NCBI RefSeq assembly: GCF_002311515.1
Contig: NZ_DCAO01000105.1
Location: 1 to 22,166 of the forward strand
Source of the DNA: Thalassospira sp. UBA1131
Lineage (GTDB): Bacteria > Pseudomonadota > Alphaproteobacteria > Rhodospirillales > Thalassospiraceae
DNA length: 22,166 bases
Direction of reading: 5' to 3'
Shown: positions 1 to 6,894 of the stretch, in pieces
How positions within the stretch are numbered: position 1 is the first letter of the stretch
Layout: every line of letters begins with the position of its first letter
Position numbers and translations under genes: made by a program
Notes under the pieces: model-generated
The model's input: only the letters and a program-made list of their open reading frames with translations
What the model was told of the DNA's origin: nothing
Database searches by the model: none

Positions 1-983
1 TATTTGCCAACATCGCGGGCGGTTTTGCTGGTGTCGGTGGTGCCGTCACTGTTGCGGCGCACCGCACGCGCATCGCGGAAGCCAAGCTCCCACGGCGGGA
101 CCGGGGTGAATTTTTCGGCCAGGAAGTCGACAAAGGCACGCACCTTGGGCGACAGGTGGCGTTTGTGCGGATACACCGCCGAAATCCACGCCTGATCATG
201 GACATATTCGGTCAGAACCGGGGTCAGGCGACCGGTGCGGATATCTTCATGCACCAGATATTCGGCCAATCGCGCCATGCCGAGCCCGGCCAGAACAGCC
301 TCGTGGAGCACGTCACCGTCATTGGCCGAGAACGAGCCCTGTGCACGGAAGGCCACGTGACCATCGGGCGTTTCAAAGTGCCAGTCGTTAAAGCTTTCGC
401 GTGATGACAGATGCAGACAGTTATGGTTTTCAAGGTCTTGCGGCTTGCGCGGGATACCGTTCTTTTCGAGATATTCCGGCGATGCGACGATCATGCGCCG
501 GTTGACCGCATATTTACGCGCAATCAGCGACGAGTCTTCGAGTGCCGAGAGGCGAATGGCAAGGTCATACCCATCGTTGACCAGATCGGTAAATTTATCA
601 TCAAGGGTCAGCTCAATCCGCACATCGGGATAGCGCGCCAGAAATTCCGGGATCAGCGGCACCACCTGCATCTTGGTAAAGGCGACCGACGCGTTGATGC
701 GCAATGTGCCGCGCGGGGCGGCATAAAGCTGGGTGACGACTTCTTCGGCTTCCTCGATCTCGTTTAAGATCGTGCGGGCACGTTCGTAAAAGGCGCGGCC
801 TTCCTCGGTCAGGCTGAGCTGACGGGTGGTGCGCATCAAAAGACGGGCACCCAGACGATCTTCAAGGCGCGAGATGTATTTCGAAACAGCTGACGGTGAC
901 AGACGCATTGTCCGGGCAGCGGCCGAGAAACTTCCTTCCTCGACAGCATGGACAAAGATTTCCATTTCCGCGGCGCGATCCAT
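1..983 (-). CDS. LysR-family transcriptional regulator (3' end at window edge)
   Basis: A minus-strand reading frame starts at ATG 983-981, preceded by an AGGAAAG Shine-Dalgarno about 7 nt upstream. It stays open for 327 codons to the window edge. The N-terminus (MDRAAEMEIFVHAVEEGSFS, then AARTMRLSPSAVSKYISRLE) is a typical LysR winged helix-turn-helix. The LLMRTTRQLSLTEEG wing follows at about residues 48-62. The rest reads as a LysR substrate-binding domain, with MIVASPEYL, CLHLSS and GLGMARL-like segments. LysR proteins are usually near 300 aa, so the gene should be almost complete. The last two bases at the edge read TA on the coding strand, which could begin a stop codon. Ligand and targets cannot be told. 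It is divergent from the small gene at 1122, with a 138-bp shared upstream region. Confidence 0.93.
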   Translation of the reverse strand, partial: MDRAAEMEIFVHAVEEGSFSAAARTMRLSPSAVSKYISRLEDRLGARLLMRTTRQLSLTEEGRAFYERARTILNEIEEAEEVVTQLYAAPRGTLRINASVAFTKMQVVPLIPEFLARYPDVRIELTLDDKFTDLVNDGYDLAIRLSALEDSSLIARKYAVNRRMIVASPEYLEKNGIPRKPQDLENHNCLHLSSRESFNDWHFETPDGHVAFRAQGSFSANDGDVLHEAVLAGLGMARLAEYLVHEDIRTGRLTPVLTEYVHDQAWISAVYPHKRHLSPKVRAFVDFLAEKFTPVPPWELGFRDARAVRRNSDGTTDTSKTARDVGK

Positions 984-1121
984 ATTCAGCTTTCCTATTT
1001 ATGACGGACATTCACAAGTAATGTGCATATTGAGGTAATTCTCTTTCCCCGTAAAGGAAATTAGATTGGGTTCATCGAGAGCGACACGGCGTCGCAACGA
1101 ACGAAATTTTAGGAGGTCACC

Positions 1122-1304
1122 ATGGCCACTTACGAAGAAATCACCACCCGTTACATCTCCACCACCGAAATCGAGGCAGGTGTACGTAAAGGTCAGCAGC
1201 TCCGCGCTGAATTCGTAGGCTCCTTCTTCCGTAACCTGTTCAAAGGTTCCGAGAAATCAGCCGACGTAAACCATCCGGCCGGCACCGTTGGCGGTGCTGC
1301 CTAA
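1122..1304 (+). CDS. Small 60-aa hypothetical protein, probably highly expressed
   Basis: ATG 1122 sits 7 nt after AGGAGG, an almost ideal ribosome binding site. The codons (CGT, GGT, CTG, TTC, AAA) are those of strongly expressed genes. The protein is short and soluble-looking: an acidic start (MATYEEITTRYISTTEIEAG), a basic amphipathic middle (VRKGQQLRAEFVGSFFRNLFKG, about residues 21-42) and a Gly/Ala-rich tail. I do not recognise a named family with certainty. The LRAEFVGSFFRNLFKG stretch recalls small alphaproteobacterial proteins (RSP_7527-like or DUF1127-like) with an LRAE...LF core, but that is only an impression. It is a single-gene unit with its own terminator at 1434-1467. No function is proposed. 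Confidence 0.8.
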   Translation: MATYEEITTRYISTTEIEAGVRKGQQLRAEFVGSFFRNLFKGSEKSADVNHPAGTVGGAA

Positions 1305-1433
1305 CTGACGACCTAACTGCATGCGGTCGAGCGCCGATTGATTTCCTCCCCAAGAGGTGCTCCCGCAGGCAGGGACTATGACGACGGTTTCTATCTAGCG
1401 TCTTCCTCCCTATTTGACGCTGTTTTCCCGACT

Positions 1434-1467
1434 GGCCCGGTCACTTTTGTGATCCGGGCCATTTTTT
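1434..1467 (+). terminator. Rho-independent terminator of the small 60-aa gene
   Basis: GGCCCGGTCAC, a TTTT loop and GTGATCCGGGCC (one bulged T) form an 11-bp GC-rich stem followed by ATTTTTTT. The U-tract is on the plus strand only, so it serves the gene ending at 1304, about 130 nt upstream. The reverse orientation has no U-tract, so the convergent transporter gene is not terminated here. The 1305-1433 stretch between stop codon and terminator is an unusually long 3' UTR with no clear ORF. Confidence 0.88.
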
Positions 1468-1470
1468 TGC

Positions 1471-2754
1471 CTAATCGGCCTCTTTGGGGGCGATGTTGGG
1501 CGGCATGTAAAAGCCCGGCCGTTCCGAGAACCATGACCCCAGACTGACGATGGCGGCAGCAATCAGGGTCACCACCAGCATGGTGGCAATCGACATGTCG
1601 GCAGCAAACATCCAGCCATAAATCGCCGGGCCGATGGCCGAGGCCAGCACCATGACAGCGGTCAGCGTACTGCGCACAGCCCCGATTTCATCGAGTGGCA
1701 CCAGTTCGGGGATGATGGCGGTGCGCAGTGTTGTGGCAAATCCGACCGTAATGCCGACCAGCCCCATATAAATCAGGATCACCCACGGCGTGGTTGTCAG
1801 GGCCAGAATGGCAATGCCAAGCATCATCGGGATCAGATGCCAGGGAAACAGGCGGCGCGCCGAATGTTTGTCAATCAGTGGACCACTGCCAAACGCGCCC
1901 AGCACCGATGTAATGGCAAACACCGTGAACCCGGCAGCAAACCAGCCAAGCTCGATCCCTTTGCTGTTGGAAATCGCCCCCTGATGGAAAAAGAGCGCGG
2001 TCATGATCAAGGGGGGTGCGGCCAGCATCGGCATGCAGAACCAGACATAAAGCGATTTGAACAGACGCGGGTGATCACTTTGGCTGGTGTCTGTCGAGGA
2101 CTCGGCCGTGGCAGTGCTGTTGCCCGCAGGCGTATTTGCCGACTCGCTCGATTTTGCCGGGGCGTTGCGGAATTTTGCATCGCTTCGAATAAGCCAGATC
2201 GCAACCGGCAGCAGGACCAGCAGAATAAACGCCGCCGACCCGGCATAGGTATATCGCCAGCCAAAGGCAGCAATCAGGGCCAGCAAGGTGGTGGGCATGA
2301 TCGCCTCTGCCAGGGGAAAGCCGAAACTGGCAATCGCCAGCGCCCGTCCGCGACTGCGCGAAAAGTAGCGCGCGATGCCGGTCATGCTGACATGGCTCAT
2401 CAATCCCTGACCGGCCAGACGCAGGACAAACAGGGCCGCGATCAGCATCCAGACATTGCCGGCGAGTGCAATCATCACACAGCCAAGTGCAAGAAGCGCC
2501 ATGGTGGCAAGGCTGTAGGACAGGATATCGACCTTGTCGATCCAGCGCCCAACGACCGGCAGGCATAGTGCGCTGGCAATGGTGATCCCAGCATAGATAT
2601 TGGCAAATTCGGTTTCATTGAGTGCCAAGCTTGCCGAGATGAAGGGTACAAACAGTGCGACCAGAAACGTCTGCCCGAACGAGGAGCCAAAACTGTGCAA
2701 CGCGCCAAAGGCAAGTTGGCGGGGTGCTTGGCGAAGCAAGATCAAAAACTGCAT
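1471..2754 (-). CDS. Major facilitator superfamily (MFS) transporter
   Basis: This is a 427-aa polytopic membrane protein of normal MFS length with about 12 hydrophobic segments in two halves. The halves are joined by a hydrophilic Ser/Thr/Ala-rich loop (about residues 193-228). The first half carries the MFS A-motif region (LPVVGRWIDKVD, about residues 64-75), and GSGPLIDKHSARR is the equivalent in the second half. This supports a proton- or ion-coupled inner-membrane carrier. No substrate signature is visible; both import and drug export are possible. The start at 2754 gives a short cytoplasmic N-terminus. Its ribosome binding site is weak (GGAA). It is transcribed alone, and no terminator is visible after the stop. 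Confidence 0.88.
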   Translation of the reverse strand: MQFLILLRQAPRQLAFGALHSFGSSFGQTFLVALFVPFISASLALNETEFANIYAGITIASALCLPVVGRWIDKVDILSYSLATMALLALGCVMIALAGNVWMLIAALFVLRLAGQGLMSHVSMTGIARYFSRSRGRALAIASFGFPLAEAIMPTTLLALIAAFGWRYTYAGSAAFILLVLLPVAIWLIRSDAKFRNAPAKSSESANTPAGNSTATAESSTDTSQSDHPRLFKSLYVWFCMPMLAAPPLIMTALFFHQGAISNSKGIELGWFAAGFTVFAITSVLGAFGSGPLIDKHSARRLFPWHLIPMMLGIAILALTTTPWVILIYMGLVGITVGFATTLRTAIIPELVPLDEIGAVRSTLTAVMVLASAIGPAIYGWMFAADMSIATMLVVTLIAAAIVSLGSWFSERPGFYMPPNIAPKEAD

Positions 2755-2792
2755 GCGGATTCCGGCAAGGTATGAGTGGGGCGCAAAATTAA

Positions 2793-2822
2793 ATAGTATG
2801 AGGAATGTATCTGGCGTGTGAA
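2793..2822 (-). promoter_or_regulatory. Possible sigma-70-type promoter of the MFS gene
   Basis: On the minus strand, TTCACA (2822-2817), an 18-bp spacer and TACTAT (2798-2793) lie about 40 bp before the MFS start codon. Both boxes deviate from consensus, so this is a weak call based on position and sequence only. Confidence 0.3.
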
Positions 2823-2882
2823 CAGCTGTCTACCTGCCCGCATGGGTGGGATGGGATCAGCTGGTTCGGGGATGCAGCAAAG

Positions 2883-2915
2883 AAAAAGCCCGCAAGCATT
2901 ATACTTGCGGGCTTT
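2883..2915 (-). terminator. Strong intrinsic terminator of the TRAP transporter operon
   Basis: AAAGCCCGCAAG (2885-2896) and CTTGCGGGCTTT (2904-2915) pair perfectly over 12 bp with a 7-nt loop. Read on the minus strand, the stem ends in TTTTTCT. It lies 25 bp after the permease stop codon and closes the operon. The plus-strand reading has only a short TTT, and no plus-strand gene ends here. Confidence 0.92.
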
Positions 2916-2939
2916 GACTTTCGTCGGGACGGAGATGGT

Positions 2940-4955
2940 TTAGCTTGCGGCGACTGCCGGTGTCGGGGTGTTTTTTTTGCCCTGCCACCAGTTGAAGGCC
3001 AGAACCGCAAGAAGGACGATCGTGCCAGCGATTTCTGCCCGGATGTCCGGATAGAACACGCCGATGGTTGCCGGAACGATGATGATGCGTGAAAGCACAT
3101 CCATCGGGGCAAACAGATAGCCTTCAAGGGCGGCGGCAAAGGCGACCAGACACAGGATCGCGGTAAAGCCGGTCCAAAGGACGATCTGGATCGAGCCGCC
3201 TTCGATGATTTCCGGATTGAAGACCATGAAGGCCGGGATCAGATAGAGACCCTTGGCGAATTTCCACGCCTGAATACTGGTTTCCATCGGACTGGCGTTG
3301 GCAATTGCGGCCCCCGCGAAGCCCGCCAGCGCAATCGGCGGCGTGACGTTACTGTCCTGCGAGTACCAGAACACCACCAGATGGGCGATCAGAAGCGGAA
3401 TGCCGAACTCGTTCGAAAGCGCCGGACCCACCAGCACGATCAGAACGATATAGGATGCCGTGACCGGCAGACCCATACCGAGGATCAGGCTTGCGATCAG
3501 CACCAGAACAAGCGCCAGAACGATGTTGCCACCCGAAAACGCGATCATCATCGACGAGAATTTCAGGCCAAGACCGGTCACGCCAACCACGCCGACAATG
3601 ATACCGGCAACCGCACAGGCCATCGAGACTGCGACAGCGTTTTTGGCACCAAGTTCAAGGGCGGCAATGGTGATCGCGATGCCCTTGCGGATGGCGGCGA
3701 TCAGTTTTTCGTGGCTCGGTTTTTCACCTTGCTGCGGGGCGACAAAGAAGAACCACAGTGCATAACGCAGGGCGGCAACCGCCATCACCGACAGAATGGC
3801 CCAGAAGCCCACCCGCATCGGCGAGATGTTAAGGACCAGCAGGTAAATCAGAATGCCCAGCGGCAGGATGAACTGCCAGCCTTCCTTGAGAACTTCTTTC
3901 CAGTCCGGAAGCTCTTCGACCGGCATGCCGCGCATGCCCTGTTTCAGGGCAACGATATGCACAAACAGATAAACCGTGCCGAGATACAGGATCGCCGGGA
4001 AGATCGAGACCAGAACGATGTCGAGATACGGCACCTGGGTATATTCGGAAATCAGGAACGCACCCGCCCCCATCAGCGGGGGGGTGATCTGACCACCGGT
4101 GGATGCCGCGGCCTCAACACCGCCCGCCTGTGCCGGGCGATAACCGAGCTTTTTCATCAGCGGAATGGTAAAGGCACCCGTGGTGACGACGTTGGCAATT
4201 GCCGAGCCACTGATCGATCCCATACCGGCCGATGCCAGAACGGCGGCCTTGGCCGGGCCACCCGGTTTTCTGCCGGTGGCGGCATAGGCCATATCGATAA
4301 AGAACTTGCCAGCACCCGTGACTTCAAGAAACGCCCCAAACAGAACGAACATGAAGATATAGGTCGCAGCAACCCCCATCGGCAGGCCGTAAATACCTTC
4401 CTGACCGAGGTAAAGTTGCCCGACAAGGCGATCAACGTCGTTGCCGCGATGGGCAAGAATGCCCGGAAGCCATTCACCGACCCACGGCAGCGCACCGCGC
4501 GGACCCGACAGGGCGTAAATGATGGCAACGATGCCAATCACGGTCATGCCAAGCCCGACTGCACGGCGGCTGGCCTCCAGCACGGTAACGGTGGCAATCA
4601 CGCCGATGATCAGGTCGGTTTCGCTCCAGAAACCGGCGCGGTTGATGATTTCATCAAGAAAGAACGTAAGATAGAAGCCCGTGGTAAAGGCACCGGCCAG
4701 GAAGGCGAGATCAATCACCCAGCCAAGGAAGCCGCGCTTTTTGTTGCTGCCGAAAATCGGGAACATCAAAAAGGCCAGGAACATCACGAACGCAAGGTGA
4801 ATACTGCGTTGATAGAACAGGCCAAGCGGCTCGATCCCTGCGCCATACATCTGGAACAAAGAGAGTGCGACTGCGACGATCGAGATTGCCCACAGAACCA
4901 GTTTTGGCTGTGGCAATCTATCCGTCATGGATGGCAGCGTTGCCTGTTCGGACAT
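2940..4955 (-). CDS. TAXI-type TRAP transporter fused permease (4TM/12TM, DctQM-like)
   Basis: The 671-aa membrane protein matches the size of TRAP permeases in which the small (4TM) and large (12TM, DctM) subunits are one chain, the usual form in TAXI systems. Residues about 20-150 hold the DctQ-like helices. From about residue 190 the DctM part follows, with the conserved GMGSISGSAIANVVTTGAF (244-262) and AASTGGQITPPLMGAGAFL (283-301) substrate/Na+-binding region. A second repeat segment, SQDSNVTPPIALAGFAGAA, lies in the C-terminal half. It acts in the inner membrane, using an ion gradient to take up the ligand brought by the binding protein at 5469-6434. The start at 4955 lies 5 bp after the DUF1850 stop, so it is the last gene of a tight operon. 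Confidence 0.95.
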   Translation of the reverse strand: MSEQATLPSMTDRLPQPKLVLWAISIVAVALSLFQMYGAGIEPLGLFYQRSIHLAFVMFLAFLMFPIFGSNKKRGFLGWVIDLAFLAGAFTTGFYLTFFLDEIINRAGFWSETDLIIGVIATVTVLEASRRAVGLGMTVIGIVAIIYALSGPRGALPWVGEWLPGILAHRGNDVDRLVGQLYLGQEGIYGLPMGVAATYIFMFVLFGAFLEVTGAGKFFIDMAYAATGRKPGGPAKAAVLASAGMGSISGSAIANVVTTGAFTIPLMKKLGYRPAQAGGVEAAASTGGQITPPLMGAGAFLISEYTQVPYLDIVLVSIFPAILYLGTVYLFVHIVALKQGMRGMPVEELPDWKEVLKEGWQFILPLGILIYLLVLNISPMRVGFWAILSVMAVAALRYALWFFFVAPQQGEKPSHEKLIAAIRKGIAITIAALELGAKNAVAVSMACAVAGIIVGVVGVTGLGLKFSSMMIAFSGGNIVLALVLVLIASLILGMGLPVTASYIVLIVLVGPALSNEFGIPLLIAHLVVFWYSQDSNVTPPIALAGFAGAAIANASPMETSIQAWKFAKGLYLIPAFMVFNPEIIEGGSIQIVLWTGFTAILCLVAFAAALEGYLFAPMDVLSRIIIVPATIGVFYPDIRAEIAGTIVLLAVLAFNWWQGKKNTPTPAVAAS

Positions 4956-4960
4956 GAAAT

Positions 4961-5467
4961 TTATTCCCCGGTATCAAGGCGGATGGTGACACGGGTGTGT
5001 TCAGCCATCTTTGAAAGGTTGATTTCGTCACGGTCGGTGACGATGCGGTGGTTCACCGCAAGTGAGCCGACGCGCAACACATAGGCATTGCCGCGTACAG
5101 GTTCGTCGATATCTTCGATCCAGTATCCGCCGCCTTCTGCGCTGGTCAGAATACCGCGACCGGGATAATGACCAAGTCCCGCCGCGAAGTCGGGCTGATA
5201 GGCGCGATGGAGAACCATCTTGCCAAGATCGTCTACATAACAGTCAATCACGCCATCACCGGTGACAGAGTGGTTCCAATACAGGCACCAGCCGGTTTGA
5301 CGCGGAATTTCGGTTCTGGCCAGAAGCGCCCCGTCCGCACCGATCACCTCAAGATGATCAATGACGGTGCCGGGTTTGACGTGATCCTGATAGGCCGGGC
5401 CAGCACATGCCGTGATCAGGAGAAGAAGGGCGGCCATTGCTGGCCGCCCGAACTTTTGCAGAAGCAT
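4961..5467 (-). CDS. DUF1850 domain-containing lipoprotein of the TAXI-TRAP operon
   Basis: The 168-aa protein has an N-terminal hydrophobic stretch ending in LLLLITAC, a good lipobox with lipidation at Cys21, so it is probably a lipoprotein facing the periplasm. The body, including LYWNHSVTGDGVIDCYV, fits DUF1850. DUF1850 genes are recurrent partners of TAXI-TRAP transporters, but the role of the family is not established. The ATG at 5467 begins 1 nt after the binding-protein stop, and the stop lies 5 bp before the permease ATG. This spacing implies translational coupling. An accessory role in transport or assembly is inference. Confidence 0.87.
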   Translation of the reverse strand: MLLQKFGRPAMAALLLLITACAGPAYQDHVKPGTVIDHLEVIGADGALLARTEIPRQTGWCLYWNHSVTGDGVIDCYVDDLGKMVLHRAYQPDFAAGLGHYPGRGILTSAEGGGYWIEDIDEPVRGNAYVLRVGSLAVNHRIVTDRDEINLSKMAEHTRVTIRLDTGE

Positions 5468-5468
5468 C

Positions 5469-6434
5469 TTACTTGATCAGCTTCGGCGGAATCGGCATGC
5501 CGGTTTCTTCGTAGTAACGAAGCGCGCCCGGATGCATCGGGATCGGGGTCGAGTTCAGAGCGAAATCAACCGTCGTGTCGTTTGCTGCCGGGTGGATGGC
5601 GATCAGTTCGTCGACCTTTTCAAACAGGGTCTTGGTGATCTGATAAGCCAGTTCCTCGTCCATTTCTTCGTTCACGAACAGAACGTTCGGGGTCGAAATG
5701 GTGTTAACCGGTGCAGTTACGCCTTCGTAAACGCCTTTACGCAGGGCGTACGGTGCGAAGGTCGGTTCTGCATCGAGGGCCGCCAGGATTTCATCGTCGG
5801 TCAGCGCGATCAGTTTGATTTCACGCGTGGTCGCGAGGTTCAGGATCGAGCTGGTGGGCGGACCAACGCTCCAGAAACCGGCATCGATGTCACCATCACG
5901 AAGGGCATCTGCGGTTTCGTTGAAGTTCAGGCGCTGTTCTTCGATGTCATCATAGGTGATGCCGTTAGCAGCAAGCAGGGTCTGTGCCGAAACTTCGGTG
6001 CCCGAACCCGGTGCACCAACAGAAACGCGCTTGCCTTTGAGGTCGGCAAGGCCGTTGATGCCGCTGTCGGCCATGGTGACGAGCTGAACAGCGTTCGGAT
6101 AGATCGACGCCAGGGCGCGAACGTTATCAAGGGTACGGCCTTCGAATTTACCGGTGCCGGTGTAACCAGCATAAACGGTATCAGCCAGACCGATTGCGAT
6201 GTCACTGTCGCCACGGGCAATCAGGCCCATGTTTTCAACAGATGCGCCGGTGACTTCGGCAACAGCACTGGTGCCGTCGATGTATTTGGTGATCAGTTCC
6301 GCAAGGCCACCGCCATACGGATAATAGGTGCCACCGGTACCACCGGTTGCGATTGACAGTTGCTGCGCCGACGCGGGTGCGACGGTCAGCATCATGGCTG
6401 CGGCTGCTGCGGTGAGCAGGGTACGGAGCTTCAT
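5469..6434 (-). CDS. TAXI-family TRAP transporter solute-binding protein
   Basis: A signal peptide (MKLRTLLTAAAAAMMLTVAP, then ASA|QQ, cleavage near residue 23) leads into LSIATGGTGGTYYPYGGGLA, the TAXI hallmark. Other family segments are VGAPGSGTEVSAQTLL, DGDIDAGFWSVG and the C-terminal PIPMHPGALRYYEETGM. The length of 321 aa is normal. It should capture a small ligand in the periplasm and pass it to the fused permease. Known TAXI ligands include glutamate and 2-oxoglutarate; the ligand here cannot be read from sequence. The start at 6434 has a GGGAGGA site 6 nt upstream. It is the first gene of the operon and is preceded by a sigma-54 promoter. Confidence 0.95.
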   Translation of the reverse strand: MKLRTLLTAAAAAMMLTVAPASAQQLSIATGGTGGTYYPYGGGLAELITKYIDGTSAVAEVTGASVENMGLIARGDSDIAIGLADTVYAGYTGTGKFEGRTLDNVRALASIYPNAVQLVTMADSGINGLADLKGKRVSVGAPGSGTEVSAQTLLAANGITYDDIEEQRLNFNETADALRDGDIDAGFWSVGPPTSSILNLATTREIKLIALTDDEILAALDAEPTFAPYALRKGVYEGVTAPVNTISTPNVLFVNEEMDEELAYQITKTLFEKVDELIAIHPAANDTTVDFALNSTPIPMHPGALRYYEETGMPIPPKLIK

Positions 6435-6727
6435 GATAGTCCTCCCTAGGGTTAAACACTTAAGCGACGAATAGATCCAAGAGATCGTAAAACAATATGG
6501 GTCTTCACGTTCGTTGGCGGCCTGTAAACCGGGCCTGTTGTTTTTGGGTTTTCGAAGATGCCGGATGTTGATCGCAACATGGTTGGCCGATCAAGCCAAA
6601 CGGGGACCCTTCAAAGACCAATTCCAAGAGATGATTTTAAGTCAGCCGTTTGAACCGTCCGAACCGGACCGGCTGTCAGATTTCCTCCCTCGGATTTTTG
6701 TCAGTTTATCATTTTGGTGTTTTAAGC
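6435..6727 (-). other. Predicted ~280-nt 5' leader of the TRAP operon, with small hairpins
   Basis: If transcription starts near 6717 from the sigma-54 promoter, the mRNA has a leader of about 282 nt before the binding-protein ATG. I see no gene in it. It contains a stem-loop built from CAGCCG (6643-6648) and GTCCG-AAC-CGGAC (6657-6669) followed directly by CGGCTG (6670-6675). Two smaller ones are ATGTTG-ATCG-CAACAT (6565-6580) and TTGGC/GCCAA (6583-6599). None matches a riboswitch class that I recognise. Confidence 0.4.
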
Positions 6728-6743
6728 TGCAATGAGTATGCCA
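6728..6743 (-). promoter_or_regulatory. Sigma-54 (RpoN) -24/-12 promoter of the TRAP operon
   Basis: Read on the minus strand, the sequence is TGGCATACTCATTGCA. It fits TGGCACG-N4-TTGCW at all but two positions, with GG and GC exactly 10 bases apart. The predicted start site is near 6717. It points to the TAXI-TRAP operon, and an NtrC-family activator gene ends just upstream, as expected for RpoN-dependent transport genes such as dctA. Confidence 0.88.
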
Positions 6744-6769
6744 AACAGGAAATAAAATTAACAATTACA

Positions 6770-6782
6770 AATCAATGACTTA
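6770..6782. promoter_or_regulatory. Predicted IHF binding site
   Basis: AATCAATGACTTA matches the IHF consensus WATCAANNNNTTR at every defined position. It lies about 59 bp before the predicted RpoN start, between the -24 box and the two upstream dyads. That is where IHF bends DNA at many sigma-54 promoters to bring the activator to the polymerase. Confidence 0.65.
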
Positions 6783-6802
6783 GATTGCTTCGATTTGTCA
6801 AT

Positions 6803-6852
6803 TCGGCATAATCTTGCCGATTTACCAAAATGGATCGGCGGATTCTTGCCGA
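6803..6852. promoter_or_regulatory. Two tandem dyads, likely upstream activator sites for the NtrC-family regulator
   Basis: The first dyad is TCGGCA-N6-TGCCGA (6803-6820). The second is TCGGCG-N6-TGCCGA (6835-6852), with one outer-centre mismatch. They are 32 bp apart, three helical turns, and share a 13-bp direct repeat TCTTGCCGATTTA. Their centres lie near -95 and -127 of the predicted RpoN start. Binding by the regulator encoded at 6895-8304 is inferred from position and symmetry. Confidence 0.7.
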
Positions 6853-6894
6853 TTTATTGCGCGTGCGAACAAAATATCGCAATGCAACAATAGC

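Noticed and set aside
3381..5084. 567-codon plus-strand open frame opposite the TRAP permease
   Set aside because: It is antisense to a clear TRAP permease and a DUF1850 gene, is rich in Asn/Gln/Arg/His/Asp as expected from reversed hydrophobic codons, and has no ribosome binding site or domain.
6571..6588. A second RpoN-like site on the minus strand (CGGCC...TTGCG)
   Set aside because: GG and GC are 11 bases apart rather than 10, the flanks do not fit, and the site at 6728-6743 is far better.
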